In this document: positions 43,817 to 53,459 of the stretch, one piece after another | Layout: each line of letters begins with the position of its first letter | How positions within the stretch are numbered: position 1 is the first letter of the stretch | DNA from: Rossellomorea sp. SC111 | GTDB taxonomy: Bacteria > Bacillota > Bacilli > Bacillales > Bacillaceae_B | Length of the DNA: 58,607 nucleotides | Assembly: GCF_024733565.1 (NCBI RefSeq) | Contig: NZ_JANIOC010000022.1 | Span: forward strand, 1-58,607 | Direction of reading: 5' to 3' | Position numbers and translations under genes: made by a program | Notes under the pieces: generated by a model | Told to the model about the DNA's origin: nothing | The model's database searches: none | Seen by the model: the letters and a program-made list of their open reading frames with translations, nothing else

Positions 43817-44845
43817 ATGAATACTATGAAGGCGGTAGGATTAACTCGTTACCTTCCAATTGAAAATCCCCAAAGCCTGGTGGACGTAGTTGTAGAAAAA
43901 CCAAAAGCAACGGGTCGTGACATTTTGGTCAAAGTTGCGGCCATTTCGGTCAATCCTGTTGATACAAAGGTACGAGCTCCTAAGGAAAAAGTTGAGGAAG
44001 TTCCTAAGATTCTAGGTTGGGATGTAGCAGGAGTCGTCGAAGAGACAGGACCGGACTGTTCATTATTTCGTCCGGGAGATGAAGTTTTTTATGCTGGCAG
44101 TATTGCACGACAAGGCGGAAACAGTGAATACCATCTGGTCGATGAACGAATCGTTGGGCGCAAACCTGTTTCCTTAAGTTTTGTGGAAGCCGCAGCTCTT
44201 CCCCTAACCTCCATTACAGCTTGGGAAGCGTTATTTACCCGAATGGCTATTCCCCAAGATCCGGGCCCTAACCAAGGAAAGGCACTGTTGATCATTGGTG
44301 CAGCCGGGGGTGTAGGTTCCATTGCCACTCAGCTTGCAAAACAAGCGGGGCTTACTGTAATCGGGACTGCTTCCCGATCGGAAACTGTTAGCTGGGTTAA
44401 ATCAATGGGCGCGGACTATACCATTAATCACCATGACCCGCTCCTTCCACAACTTCAAGCAATTGGATTTACAAACGTTCCGTACATTTTTTGCCTGAAT
44501 GCTTTGGAAAAACACTGGGCCGGTATTAGCGAAGCTATTTCTCCGCAAGGAGTTGTGTGCGCAATTGATGATCCAGCATCTCCGCTTGACCTCAAATTGC
44601 TTAAGCAAAAAAGCGTCACCTTCGTGTGGGAGTTTATGTTTACTCGCCCTGTTTACGAAACAGATGATATGATTGAGCAGCACCTATTGCTTAACCATAT
44701 TGCTGATGCTGTGGACCATCAAAAATTAAAGACAACACTGGCCGAAGTCCTTGGACCGATCTCAGCAGAAAATCTCCGTCAAGCCCACAAATTTTTGGAG
44801 AGCAACAGGGCGATTGGTAAAATTGTCCTGGATGGTTTTGTTTAA
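43817..44845 (+). CDS. Zinc-type alcohol dehydrogenase-like protein (quinone oxidoreductase group)
   Basis: 342 residues from the ATG at 43817; a second ATG three codons on is possible. MDR superfamily: an N-terminal GroES-like domain (KVAAISVNPVDTKVRAP; GWDVAGVVEETG) and a Rossmann domain with GAAGGVGSIATQLAKQ. The catalytic zinc ligands are absent, as in the ZADH/quinone-oxidoreductase branch (TIGR02817-like). It is a probable NADPH-dependent reductase of quinones or enones. The gene is monocistronic with its own operator-like repeat and terminator. Confidence 0.88.
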   Translation: MNTMKAVGLTRYLPIENPQSLVDVVVEKPKATGRDILVKVAAISVNPVDTKVRAPKEKVEEVPKILGWDVAGVVEETGPDCSLFRPGDEVFYAGSIARQGGNSEYHLVDERIVGRKPVSLSFVEAAALPLTSITAWEALFTRMAIPQDPGPNQGKALLIIGAAGGVGSIATQLAKQAGLTVIGTASRSETVSWVKSMGADYTINHHDPLLPQLQAIGFTNVPYIFCLNALEKHWAGISEAISPQGVVCAIDDPASPLDLKLLKQKSVTFVWEFMFTRPVYETDDMIEQHLLLNHIADAVDHQKLKTTLAEVLGPISAENLRQAHKFLESNRAIGKIVLDGFV

Positions 44846-44906
44846 AAACCTGTTTACAGAGAGCGATAAATTGGTGATCCGATAATTGCAATTAGATATA
44901 AATATA

Positions 44907-44937
44907 AAGCCGGCTGCTGATCGCAGACGGCTTTAAT
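44907..44937 (+). terminator. Terminator downstream of the alcohol dehydrogenase-like gene
   Basis: AAAGCCGGCTGC / GCAGACGGCTTT hairpin (one mismatch) with a 4-nt loop, about 60 nt past the stop. The T-run is short. Confidence 0.65.
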
Positions 44938-45091
44938 TACACAAAGAAACTTTCCTTTACTTAAGATATGGTTTACCGGAACGAATCTAAATGAGGTTTT
45001 TTATTGTATTAAAAAGAGAAGTGGTGTTTTAAGATGTTCATGGTTTGTAATTCCTATGTACAAGTGAAATCCTGTTTACCTCCATCGCCTT

Positions 45092-45520
45092 TCATAATAA
45101 ATCAGTTTCCCATAGTCCAAGCTGGCCTTTTGCTGGGATACGTTCATTCAAGATCTTTATGTCTTGAACCTCCCACGCATATCCTCCCACATTAAAGTCT
45201 CCTAAAAAATAATCATTTCCTGATACGATTTGTCCATTTTCCAGGACTGCTGAGGCCTGATTTTTTTCAGTTATTTTCAGACAATTTTCAAGCCTGCCTA
45301 CAGCAATGATCATTCCGGTCGGAAGGGTCTCTTCTGTATATCCATGCTTACCGAGCAGCGAACGGATGGCCACATGCCTGCAGACATCCTTATCTATTTT
45401 TTTACTTGTATGAATGGCAAGCGGTCCGCGATAGTCTGTTTTCCATGACCTTGTTTCAAATTCATTCTCTCGTAGGACAAAAAGACTTGCCCAAGGCTGA
45501 ATCATAGATAATACCTTCAT
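45092..45520 (-). CDS. ASCH-domain protein
   Basis: About 142 residues from the ATG at 45520; the frame is open to 45589 but the family starts at MKVLSMIQPWASLFV. PUA-like ASCH domain with the motif ETRSWKTDYRGPLAIHTSKK and a C-terminal GGYAWEVQDIKIL ... KGQLGLWE. ASCH domains bind RNA or modified nucleosides. No strong ribosome binding site is seen at either start. Flanking genes do not suggest a specific role. Confidence 0.85.
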   Translation of the reverse strand: MKVLSMIQPWASLFVLRENEFETRSWKTDYRGPLAIHTSKKIDKDVCRHVAIRSLLGKHGYTEETLPTGMIIAVGRLENCLKITEKNQASAVLENGQIVSGNDYFLGDFNVGGYAWEVQDIKILNERIPAKGQLGLWETDLL

Positions 45521-45708
45521 TCTCACGGCCACCAATCTATAAAGTTTCGTTTCTCTTATCGTGTCCATAGAGAAGAATATTATTAGCAAAAAGGTTTAAT
45601 TGGAATTCGGAAACCAGAATTATATTTCATAAACACAAAGATTTACTTGTTTTATTTTCCATTTTTCATCGTTGAACTCTTTTACTTTTAAGTAAATAAT
45701 TTTGGTGT

Positions 45709-46578
45709 CTAAAAAAGTTTTAAAAATTCTTTTGCTGCTTTTGATAAGTAACTATTCTTCCTCCAAATTACTTTGGGTTCAGATATTAAGGTCTGATCCT
45801 TTAGCTGAATGACTCTCAATCCTCCCAATGAATGGAGGGATAATAACGAGAGCGGTAAGATCGTCGCACCAAACCCCGATGAAACGAGACCAAGTAACAT
45901 TATTAAATCCTGACATTCGCACAGTATATTTGGCTCTAAATCTAACCGTTGAAATTCATTGACAATTTGTCCATACGCACCTAAACCATAGTTTGGCCGC
46001 AGAAGAATCAATGGCAAATCGATAATTTCCTCTAACCTGCATTGTGCTGATCCAGTCCACGTCCATTTTTCAGGCAAAACAAGCACATATGGATCACTTT
46101 CCAAGGGCATTTGAGAGATACTTTTTTCTGTTATTGGACTATTTGTTATTGCAATCTCAATCTGGCGTTTTGATAACATTTTTATGAGATGGATCGTTTC
46201 CCCTTCCCATACTTTGAAAGTAAGTCCAGGGTTGTTCTCACGAATATCTACCACCTTAGAAAGAATTAAAGATGCACAATAAAGATTCGATCCCACAGAT
46301 AATATCCCACTGGCGTCTTTCCTCAATTCTTGAACTTCAACCATTGTTTCATCAAGTTTATTTAAAAGTTCTTTTGCTCGAAGTAGTAATCTTTCCCCCT
46401 CCAAGGTTAAATTAAGACTTTTGTTATCTCGATCAAATAAAACGACGCCTAGCTCTTCTTCCATTTGTTTGAGTTGTCTGCTCAAAGGGGGTTGAGCCAT
46501 ATTTAATTTCTTTGCAGCGGTCGTGATCTTACCTTCTTCTGCTATAGTGACAAAGTATTTTAACTGTCGAATATCCAA
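45709..46578 (-). CDS. LysR-type transcriptional regulator
   Basis: 289 residues. Winged HTH at the N-terminus (MDIRQLKYFVTIAEEGKIT; AAKKLNMAQPPLSRQLKQME) and a substrate-binding domain typical of LysR. It is closest in appearance to the CatR/BenM branch. It is divergent from the benE-like gene, with 120 nt between the starts, and probably regulates it. An ATAC-N7-ATAT near the LysR start resembles the BenM/CatM box ATAC-N7-GTAT with one mismatch. Confidence 0.88.
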   Translation of the reverse strand: MDIRQLKYFVTIAEEGKITTAAKKLNMAQPPLSRQLKQMEEELGVVLFDRDNKSLNLTLEGERLLLRAKELLNKLDETMVEVQELRKDASGILSVGSNLYCASLILSKVVDIRENNPGLTFKVWEGETIHLIKMLSKRQIEIAITNSPITEKSISQMPLESDPYVLVLPEKWTWTGSAQCRLEEIIDLPLILLRPNYGLGAYGQIVNEFQRLDLEPNILCECQDLIMLLGLVSSGFGATILPLSLLSLHSLGGLRVIQLKDQTLISEPKVIWRKNSYLSKAAKEFLKLF

Positions 46579-46698
46579 GATGAAACCTCCATCATACCAA
46601 AAAGATATAGTTAAAAGATAAAACGGATATTTTAAGTATCGATAAGTTGAGTATACACTAAGATGTAGTGTAATTCATATGTTTTAAGGAGTGTGACT

Positions 46699-47964
46699 TT
46701 GTTGTTCAAGAAAAATATCATACAATTTCCAAAGCTTTTATCTGTTGGGAATATATCAAATGGATTTGTGGCCTGGCTTTTTGGTTCAGCAGGACCATTA
46801 TTAATTGTTTTGCAAGCTGCTGAGAAAGGTCATTTGTCGGGAAGCATAACCAGCTCATGGATTTTCGCCATTTATGGAATGGGGGGACTCCTAACGCTCA
46901 TTGTCTCCTTATATTATGGGCAGCCCATAGGCTATGCCTTTTCAATACCAGGAGCCATTCTTGTCGGCTCAAGCTTAACCCATTATTCTTTCAACCAAGT
47001 GGTTGGTGCCTATATTATAACCGGGAGCCTTATTTTTCTTTTAGGATTATCTGGCCTTGTTACAAAATTGATGAAGGTTTTGCCGATGCCGGTTATGATG
47101 GGGATGGTATCAGGCGTCTTACTCCCTTTCGGAACTGAAATGATCGGCTCGGTAGTAAAAAATCCGTTACTCAACGGAATCCCGTTACTTGTCTTTTTTG
47201 CTCTTTCTTTTTTCTTACGATTTTCAAAGAAGTTTCCTCCTATATTAGGGGCGGTCATTGCAGCAATTCTTTGTCTCAAATTTTTGCCGAACGTTTCTGC
47301 ACAGCCTCTCCATATAACAATGGGCATTCCCCAATTTATTATCCCATCGTTTAGTTTTTCCGTTGTAGGGGAACTTGTCATTCCATTACTCTTAACGGTT
47401 ATTGCCATTCAAAATGCACAAGGGATTGCTATGTTAGAGACGCATGGCTATCGTCCACCAATCAATGCCATGACCAATTGGAGCGGAATCGGTACCATTA
47501 TAAATGCTTTTTTTGGGGGCCACCCAGCCTGTATTGCAGGTCCCATGACGGGCTTACTTGTTAATAAAGAATCAGGCAAACATGAACATAGGTATGTCGC
47601 TGCCATTGTATTAGGAGTATTATCCTGTCTATTAGCTCTATTTTCTCCAATGGCTTCGCAAATTCCACACGTCATTCCTGCCTCATTAATTCAATTACTA
47701 GGTGGAGTCGCCATGATTAGTGTACTGGTTGACTCTTTGAAAATGAGTTTCTCTGGTCCATTTAAATCAGGCGCCCTCTTTTCCTTTATAATCACAATCT
47801 CCGGAATCTCTATTCTCCAAATCGGAGCGCCATTCTGGGGTCTGGTTGGGGGTACATTGGCCACAATATTCTTGGATAAACAAGATTTTTATAAATCAGA
47901 ACCAAGTGACTCTAACAATGAAACTAACTTGAATGAGGCCCTATTAAAGGAAAAAATTTCTTAA
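46699..47964 (+). CDS. benE: BenE-family benzoate/proton symporter
   Basis: About 421 residues with 10-12 TM segments. BenE-family marks: LFGSAGPLLIVLQAAEKG, SIPGAILVGSS, NAFFGGHPACIAGPMTG and the extended hydrophobic C-terminal part. Start: AAGGAG at 46686-46691 is only 1 nt before the GTG at 46693, so the TTG codons at 46699 (7-nt spacing) or 46702 (10-nt) are more likely. No benzoate breakdown genes are in the window, so the true substrate is uncertain. A divergent LysR gene lies next to it. Confidence 0.85.
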   Translation: MLFKKNIIQFPKLLSVGNISNGFVAWLFGSAGPLLIVLQAAEKGHLSGSITSSWIFAIYGMGGLLTLIVSLYYGQPIGYAFSIPGAILVGSSLTHYSFNQVVGAYIITGSLIFLLGLSGLVTKLMKVLPMPVMMGMVSGVLLPFGTEMIGSVVKNPLLNGIPLLVFFALSFFLRFSKKFPPILGAVIAAILCLKFLPNVSAQPLHITMGIPQFIIPSFSFSVVGELVIPLLLTVIAIQNAQGIAMLETHGYRPPINAMTNWSGIGTIINAFFGGHPACIAGPMTGLLVNKESGKHEHRYVAAIVLGVLSCLLALFSPMASQIPHVIPASLIQLLGGVAMISVLVDSLKMSFSGPFKSGALFSFIITISGISILQIGAPFWGLVGGTLATIFLDKQDFYKSEPSDSNNETNLNEALLKEKIS

Positions 47965-48003
47965 CAGCATTTTTATAGACCTCGAAATACATCTCAGGAC
48001 ACA

Positions 48004-48050
48004 ATAAAGGGACACCTAGACATAGTGAGGTCTAAGTGTCCCTTTATTTC
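48004..48050 (+). terminator. Terminator downstream of benE
   Basis: AAAGGGACACCTAGAC / GTCTAAGTGTCCCTTT hairpin with one mismatch and a T-rich tail, about 40 nt past the stop codon. Confidence 0.82.
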
Positions 48051-48107
48051 TTTGTACAGAATAAAATCCTCATTTACTCATGGTACGGGTTCACCACTAT
48101 TAATCCT

Positions 48108-48203
48108 AAACTGCGGCTAGGACATACGGATATTAATTCTACAATGAATATCTATGCTCATATGGCCGCCTATATGGAAGAAAAGGCCTCCCAACAGTTT
48201 TAG
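48108..48203 (+). pseudogene. C-terminal remnant of a tyrosine recombinase (phage integrase)
   Basis: The frame reads KLRLGHTDINSTMNIYAHM ... EEKASQQF and stop. This is the conserved end of phage/ICE integrases, with the LGHxxINTTMxxYAH block that carries the catalytic Tyr. The upstream part is missing or out of frame. At 48270-48290 CCGAGGACAAACCCGAGGACAAG forms a short direct repeat like those coding the tails of such integrases. It lies 143 nt beyond the groEL 3' end, on the opposite strand, and marks a past integration. Confidence 0.8.
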
Positions 48204-48345
48204 CACACTGATGAAAGACCTTCTCCTATAGTTAGCTTTTCTTTTGCTGCGAATTGTCATTTTTTGAAGAACCGAGGACAAACCCGAGGACAAGAAAAAC
48301 AATATATCATTTTAAACGTTGATCTAATAAGGTTTTAAAGCCTAA

Positions 48346-50001
<1,656 letters not shown>

Positions 50002-50034
50002 TTAAATAAATGAATTTTTATATACGAAGTTTGA

Positions 50035-50322
50035 TTATTCGCCAACTACAGCCAGAATATCGCTATCACGAAGGATCAGGTATTCTGTGCCTTGGTATTT
50101 CACTTCTGTACCAGCGTATTTAGAGAAAATGATCCGATCGCCGACAGCTACCTCAAGAGCAACGCGCTCACCGTTGTCAAGAATGCGACCAGTACCTACA
50201 GCCATCACTTTACCTTCTTGTGGCTTTTCCTTTGCGGAATCCGGTAGCACAATACCGCTTGCTGTTTTTTCTTCTGACTCAACTAGCTCGATAACGACGC
50301 GATCACCTAGTGGTTTTAACAA
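50035..50322 (-). CDS. groES: Co-chaperonin GroES
   Basis: 95 residues. Strong match to Bacillus Gro[23 protein letters not shown], mobile-loop region and [16 protein letters not shown] at the end. The start is a TTG at 50322 with AAGGAGG 9 nt upstream; an in-frame TTG at 50331 touches that site and is unlikely. groEL begins 54 nt downstream. Confidence 0.96.
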   Translation of the reverse strand: MLKPLGDRVVIELVESEEKTASGIVLPDSAKEKPQEGKVMAVGTGRILDNGERVALEVAVGDRIIFSKYAGTEVKYQGTEYLILRDSDILAVVGE

Positions 50323-50359
50323 GTGAAACAACCTCCTTGAAATATGTAAATGATATTTA

Positions 50360-50386
50360 TTAGCACTCGCACTCTGTGAGTGCTAA
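50360..50386 (-). promoter_or_regulatory. CIRCE operator (HrcA binding site)
   Basis: Perfect TTAGCACTC-N9-GAGTGCTAA, about 40 nt before the groES start. CIRCE is bound by HrcA, which represses groES-groEL without heat stress. Confidence 0.97.
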
Positions 50387-50611
50387 CACAACTATTATAT
50401 TAATTAATTCGTTTTCATTTTGCAAGAGTCCTGCCTAAAATTTTTTTCGTCATATTTCTCTTTTTTTCACACCCTCCTATCTTATGCCCTTCTTTCCCCA
50501 TATATTCCAGGGTAAAAGAAACCCTTAGATTTGAACAGTTCCGCTTTTCTTAGTAGAATTGTACAGGAGTAACATGGCCGTTATCTTACAGGTGCTAAAG
50601 GAGATCAAACG

Positions 50612-51355
50612 TTGAAAAAACATTTCGGATTTATTTTAATTGCCTATATCGTCATGCAGCTTTCAAGCATTGTCGGGGTACCCCTTTTATATAAGATCGG
50701 TGTCGACGTCCTCGGGTTACCCGATGAGACGGTACGTACCCTTGTCCCTGGATATTGGCTCGTCATCAGCTTTACGCTGACCCTCCTCATTGTGGGAGGC
50801 ATTTTAAGGAAAAGCGAAACAAGCACCCGGCTTGAACGGAGTGCTCCCATGGGCGCCGGCCGTTCGATTGTTTGGGCGGTACTCGGAATTTTCATGGCAT
50901 TCATCGCTCAATCGGTTGCGATACAAGTCGAATATGCGTTAGGAATTCAAATGGGATCGGAAAACACCCAGATGATCATCGGTATCATTGAAAAGGTTCC
51001 ATTATCCATGCTGGTCGCAGCCATCATCGGACCAATACTAGAAGAAATCGTGTTCAGGAAAATCATTTTCGGCGTCCTGTATGAGAAGATGCATTTCTTC
51101 TTTGCCGCTCTCATCAGTTCGGTCATCTTTGCTCTTGCCCATTTCGAACCTGAGCATGTGATCCTGTATTCAGCAATGGGATTCACCTTCGCCTTTCTTT
51201 ATGTGAAAACGAAGCGGATCCTGGTTCCAATATTTGCTCACGTCGCCATGAATACAACGGTCGTTCTAATGCAATCTATCTATAAGGACGAAATCGATAA
51301 AATGATGAAGGAAGCTGAAAAAATTCAAGGATTTATTGGAGGATTATTTCTATGA
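50612..51355 (+). CDS. ydiL: CPBP-family intramembrane metalloprotease (YdiL)
   Basis: 247 residues, about eight TM segments. Abi/CPBP glutamic-type protease motifs: EEIVFRKIIFG, FALAHFE and HVAMNT, containing the Glu-Glu, Arg and His residues of the family. TTG start at 50612 with AAAGGAGATC upstream. Gene order groES-ydiL-ydiK is as in B. subtilis. The substrate is not known. The stop overlaps ydiK by 4 nt. Confidence 0.88.
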   Translation: MKKHFGFILIAYIVMQLSSIVGVPLLYKIGVDVLGLPDETVRTLVPGYWLVISFTLTLLIVGGILRKSETSTRLERSAPMGAGRSIVWAVLGIFMAFIAQSVAIQVEYALGIQMGSENTQMIIGIIEKVPLSMLVAAIIGPILEEIVFRKIIFGVLYEKMHFFFAALISSVIFALAHFEPEHVILYSAMGFTFAFLYVKTKRILVPIFAHVAMNTTVVLMQSIYKDEIDKMMKEAEKIQGFIGGLFL

Positions 51356-51561
51356 GGAGATCACCATTATTCTCGGGAGTGATCTATCTCCTTCTCGGTG
51401 TGCTCTTCACATACTTTGCTGTACAAAACGTACAGAATGATGAAGGTTGGGGATTTTTCACGTATATGCTCATCTTTCTGGCTACCCTGGACTTCGGTTC
51501 CGGGCTGCGGATGGTCATGCTGCATTTCAAAATCAAAAAGCAACTAAAGAACAAAAAATAA
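51352..51561 (+). CDS. ydiK: YdiK-like small membrane protein (DUF4305)
   Basis: 69 residues with two hydrophobic segments (FSGVIYLLLGVLFTYFAV; FFTYMLIFLATLDFGSGL) and a basic C-terminus. Start ATG overlaps the ydiL stop (ATGA). Same position and size as B. subtilis ydiK. Function unknown. Confidence 0.82.
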   Translation: MRRSPLFSGVIYLLLGVLFTYFAVQNVQNDEGWGFFTYMLIFLATLDFGSGLRMVMLHFKIKKQLKNKK

Positions 51562-51591
51562 GGATTGATCATTTGATCAATCCTTATTTAT
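51556..51591. terminator. Bidirectional terminator between ydiK and tatC
   Basis: AAATAAGGATTGATC / GATCAATCCTTATTT with a 4-nt loop, between the convergent ydiK and tatC. It overlaps both gene ends. Confidence 0.85.
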
Positions 51592-52350
51592 GTCCTCGTA
51601 CTGTTCCATTTCAAGCTTCTGCTCTGCTTCTAACACCTTTTTGTATCCGATCTTGGAGATCCAAATACTGATTTCGTATAAAAGCAGTAAAGGAACCGTT
51701 ACCATCATGTGGGATACGATATCCGGTGGTGTAATAAATGCCGCAATCACCAACAGCACGAAGTATGCGACTTTCCTCATTTGTGCCAACAGCATCGGCG
51801 TAACGATTCCCAAACGCGTCAGGAATAGCATGATGACCGGGAGCTGAAATAAAAATCCAAATGGGATGGTGATTTGAAACAGGAAATGAAAGTATTCATT
51901 GATGCCGATCACTTGCTGGATATTTAAATTGGTTGATAACCCCATCATAAATTTCACAACATACGGAAACAAAATAAAATATGAAAACGACAATCCACCT
52001 AAGAAAAGCAAAAGAGAAATCGGTATGTAACTGAGCGTTACCTTCCTTTCTCTTTCATATAAGCCTGGACTTATGAATGACCACACTTGAAATAGAATAA
52101 TGGGTGATGTCATGATGATCGCAATGAACATGATCATTTCCATATAGATTTTGAGAGGGTCTGTGATCCGAAAGGCGTTCATGGTTAACTGTTTCGCCTC
52201 ATCGGCGTGCTGCAAATATCGAATTAACGGCTCCGCAAGAAAGAAGCTTCCGATGACCGCTAACAAGAAGAAAACGACTACAAACATGAGTCGTTTTTGC
52301 AATTCTCCTATATGTTCATAGACTGTCATGTCTCTTTGACTTTGACTCAT
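51577..52350 (-). CDS. tatC: Twin-arginine translocase subunit TatC
   Basis: About 257 residues with six TM segments; receptor for twin-arginine signal peptides. Marks: YEHIGELQKRLMFV at the N-terminus, SPIILFQVWSFISPGLYERERK, and PPDIVSHMMVTVPLLLLYEISI at the end. Start is the ATG at 52350 (AGGG upstream) or 52359. It pairs with tatA, 15 nt upstream. The B. subtilis counterpart is TatCy. Confidence 0.94.
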   Translation of the reverse strand: MSQSQRDMTVYEHIGELQKRLMFVVVFFLLAVIGSFFLAEPLIRYLQHADEAKQLTMNAFRITDPLKIYMEMIMFIAIIMTSPIILFQVWSFISPGLYERERKVTLSYIPISLLLFLGGLSFSYFILFPYVVKFMMGLSTNLNIQQVIGINEYFHFLFQITIPFGFLFQLPVIMLFLTRLGIVTPMLLAQMRKVAYFVLLVIAAFITPPDIVSHMMVTVPLLLLYEISIWISKIGYKKVLEAEQKLEMEQYEDINKD

Positions 52351-52365
52351 GGCGTTCATCCTACC

Positions 52366-52536
52366 CTACTTAGCTTTTTTACTATTATCGTCCTCATCAT
52401 CTGCTAAGCCCTTTGTTGCATTCTTGAATTCGCGTAATGTATTCCCTGCCGCTTTTCCTAACTCAGGCAATTTCTTCGGTCCAAAGATCAGTAAAGCCAC
52501 AACGGTTATTAGTACGATACTACCTGCACCTAACAT
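52366..52536 (-). CDS. tatA: Twin-arginine translocase subunit TatA
   Basis: 56 residues: one TM helix (SIVLITVVALLIF), hinge GPKKLPELGKAAGNTLREFK and an acidic/basic tail (ADDEDDNSKKAK). This is the TatAy-type layout. AGGAGGTG lies upstream of the ATG. With TatC it forms a minimal two-subunit TatAC export system. Confidence 0.93.
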   Translation of the reverse strand: MLGAGSIVLITVVALLIFGPKKLPELGKAAGNTLREFKNATKGLADDEDDNSKKAK

Positions 52537-52590
52537 AATGAGACACCTCCTCTTTTACACTTCTATCATAACGTAAATATGAAGAATTTT

Positions 52591-53268
52591 CTATTCTGTT
52601 GTGATTCCATCTTGTGACATTTCCGTGTCATCCTCTGAATAATGCTTCAAGAAGTAGACGAGTGACTGAAGTTCCACCGCCAAATCGATATGATGGACGC
52701 GGATATGGTCGGGCACCGTCAATCTTGCAGGGGTGAAATTCAGTATCCCCTTTATATTCGAAGAAACCAATCGGTCTGTGATATTCTGAGCAGAAGACGC
52801 CGGCACCGTCAGGATCGCTACTTCAATATCATGCCCCACAAGCTTCTCTTCTAAATCATCTAAATGAAAAACGGGTACATCACTGATTTGAGTCCCGACC
52901 TTCTTTTCATCCACCTCGAAAGCCATTTCAATCTTCGTATTATTATTCTTGATGAAATTATAATGAAGAAAAGCTGTACCAAGATTCCCCACCCCGATCA
53001 GCACAACCTTCGTGAGGGCATCCTGATCCAGTGTCTTACGGAAGAAGGACAATAGATAATTGACATTATAGCCGTATCCCTTTTTACCCAACGCCCCAAA
53101 ATAAGAAAAGTCCCTGCGGATCGTAGCAGAATCAACTTTCACCGCTTCACTTAATTCCTTCGAAGAAACCCTCTGCTTACCGGATGAGTACAGATTCTTG
53201 ATAAATCGATAATATAGCGGAAGGCGCTTGGCCGTTGCCTGTGGAATTTTTGTTGTATCCTGGTTCAT
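52591..53268 (-). CDS. rex: Redox-sensing transcriptional repressor Rex
   Basis: 225 residues from the ATG at 53268 (GGGGGA upstream). Winged-helix DNA-binding domain ([31 protein letters not shown]) and a Rossmann domain ([16 protein letters not shown]) that binds NADH/NAD+. Rex represses fermentative and respiratory genes when NADH is low. B. subtilis has the same neighbours apart from moaC, which is missing here. Confidence 0.95.
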   Translation of the reverse strand: MNQDTTKIPQATAKRLPLYYRFIKNLYSSGKQRVSSKELSEAVKVDSATIRRDFSYFGALGKKGYGYNVNYLLSFFRKTLDQDALTKVVLIGVGNLGTAFLHYNFIKNNNTKIEMAFEVDEKKVGTQISDVPVFHLDDLEEKLVGHDIEVAILTVPASSAQNITDRLVSSNIKGILNFTPARLTVPDHIRVHHIDLAVELQSLVYFLKHYSEDDTEMSQDGITTE

Positions 53269-53459
53269 ATTGTATTCCCCCACATCTATTCAAAACCTCT
53301 GGTACCGCTTCCAAAATAGGAAGCATCCAGAATTTATTAAACTCTCCTACTCATCATACACTATATTTTATCCTAAGTGTACGAAGATTAATAGGTGTTT
53401 TATTGCCGTTCCCCTCTCATATACGGTACACTAGCACTATGAAATAGAGGTGAAACGTC

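Noticed and set aside
14265..48345. Insertion sequences or an intact prophage
   Set aside because: No transposase, terminal inverted repeats or phage structural genes were seen; only the integrase remnant near groEL remains.
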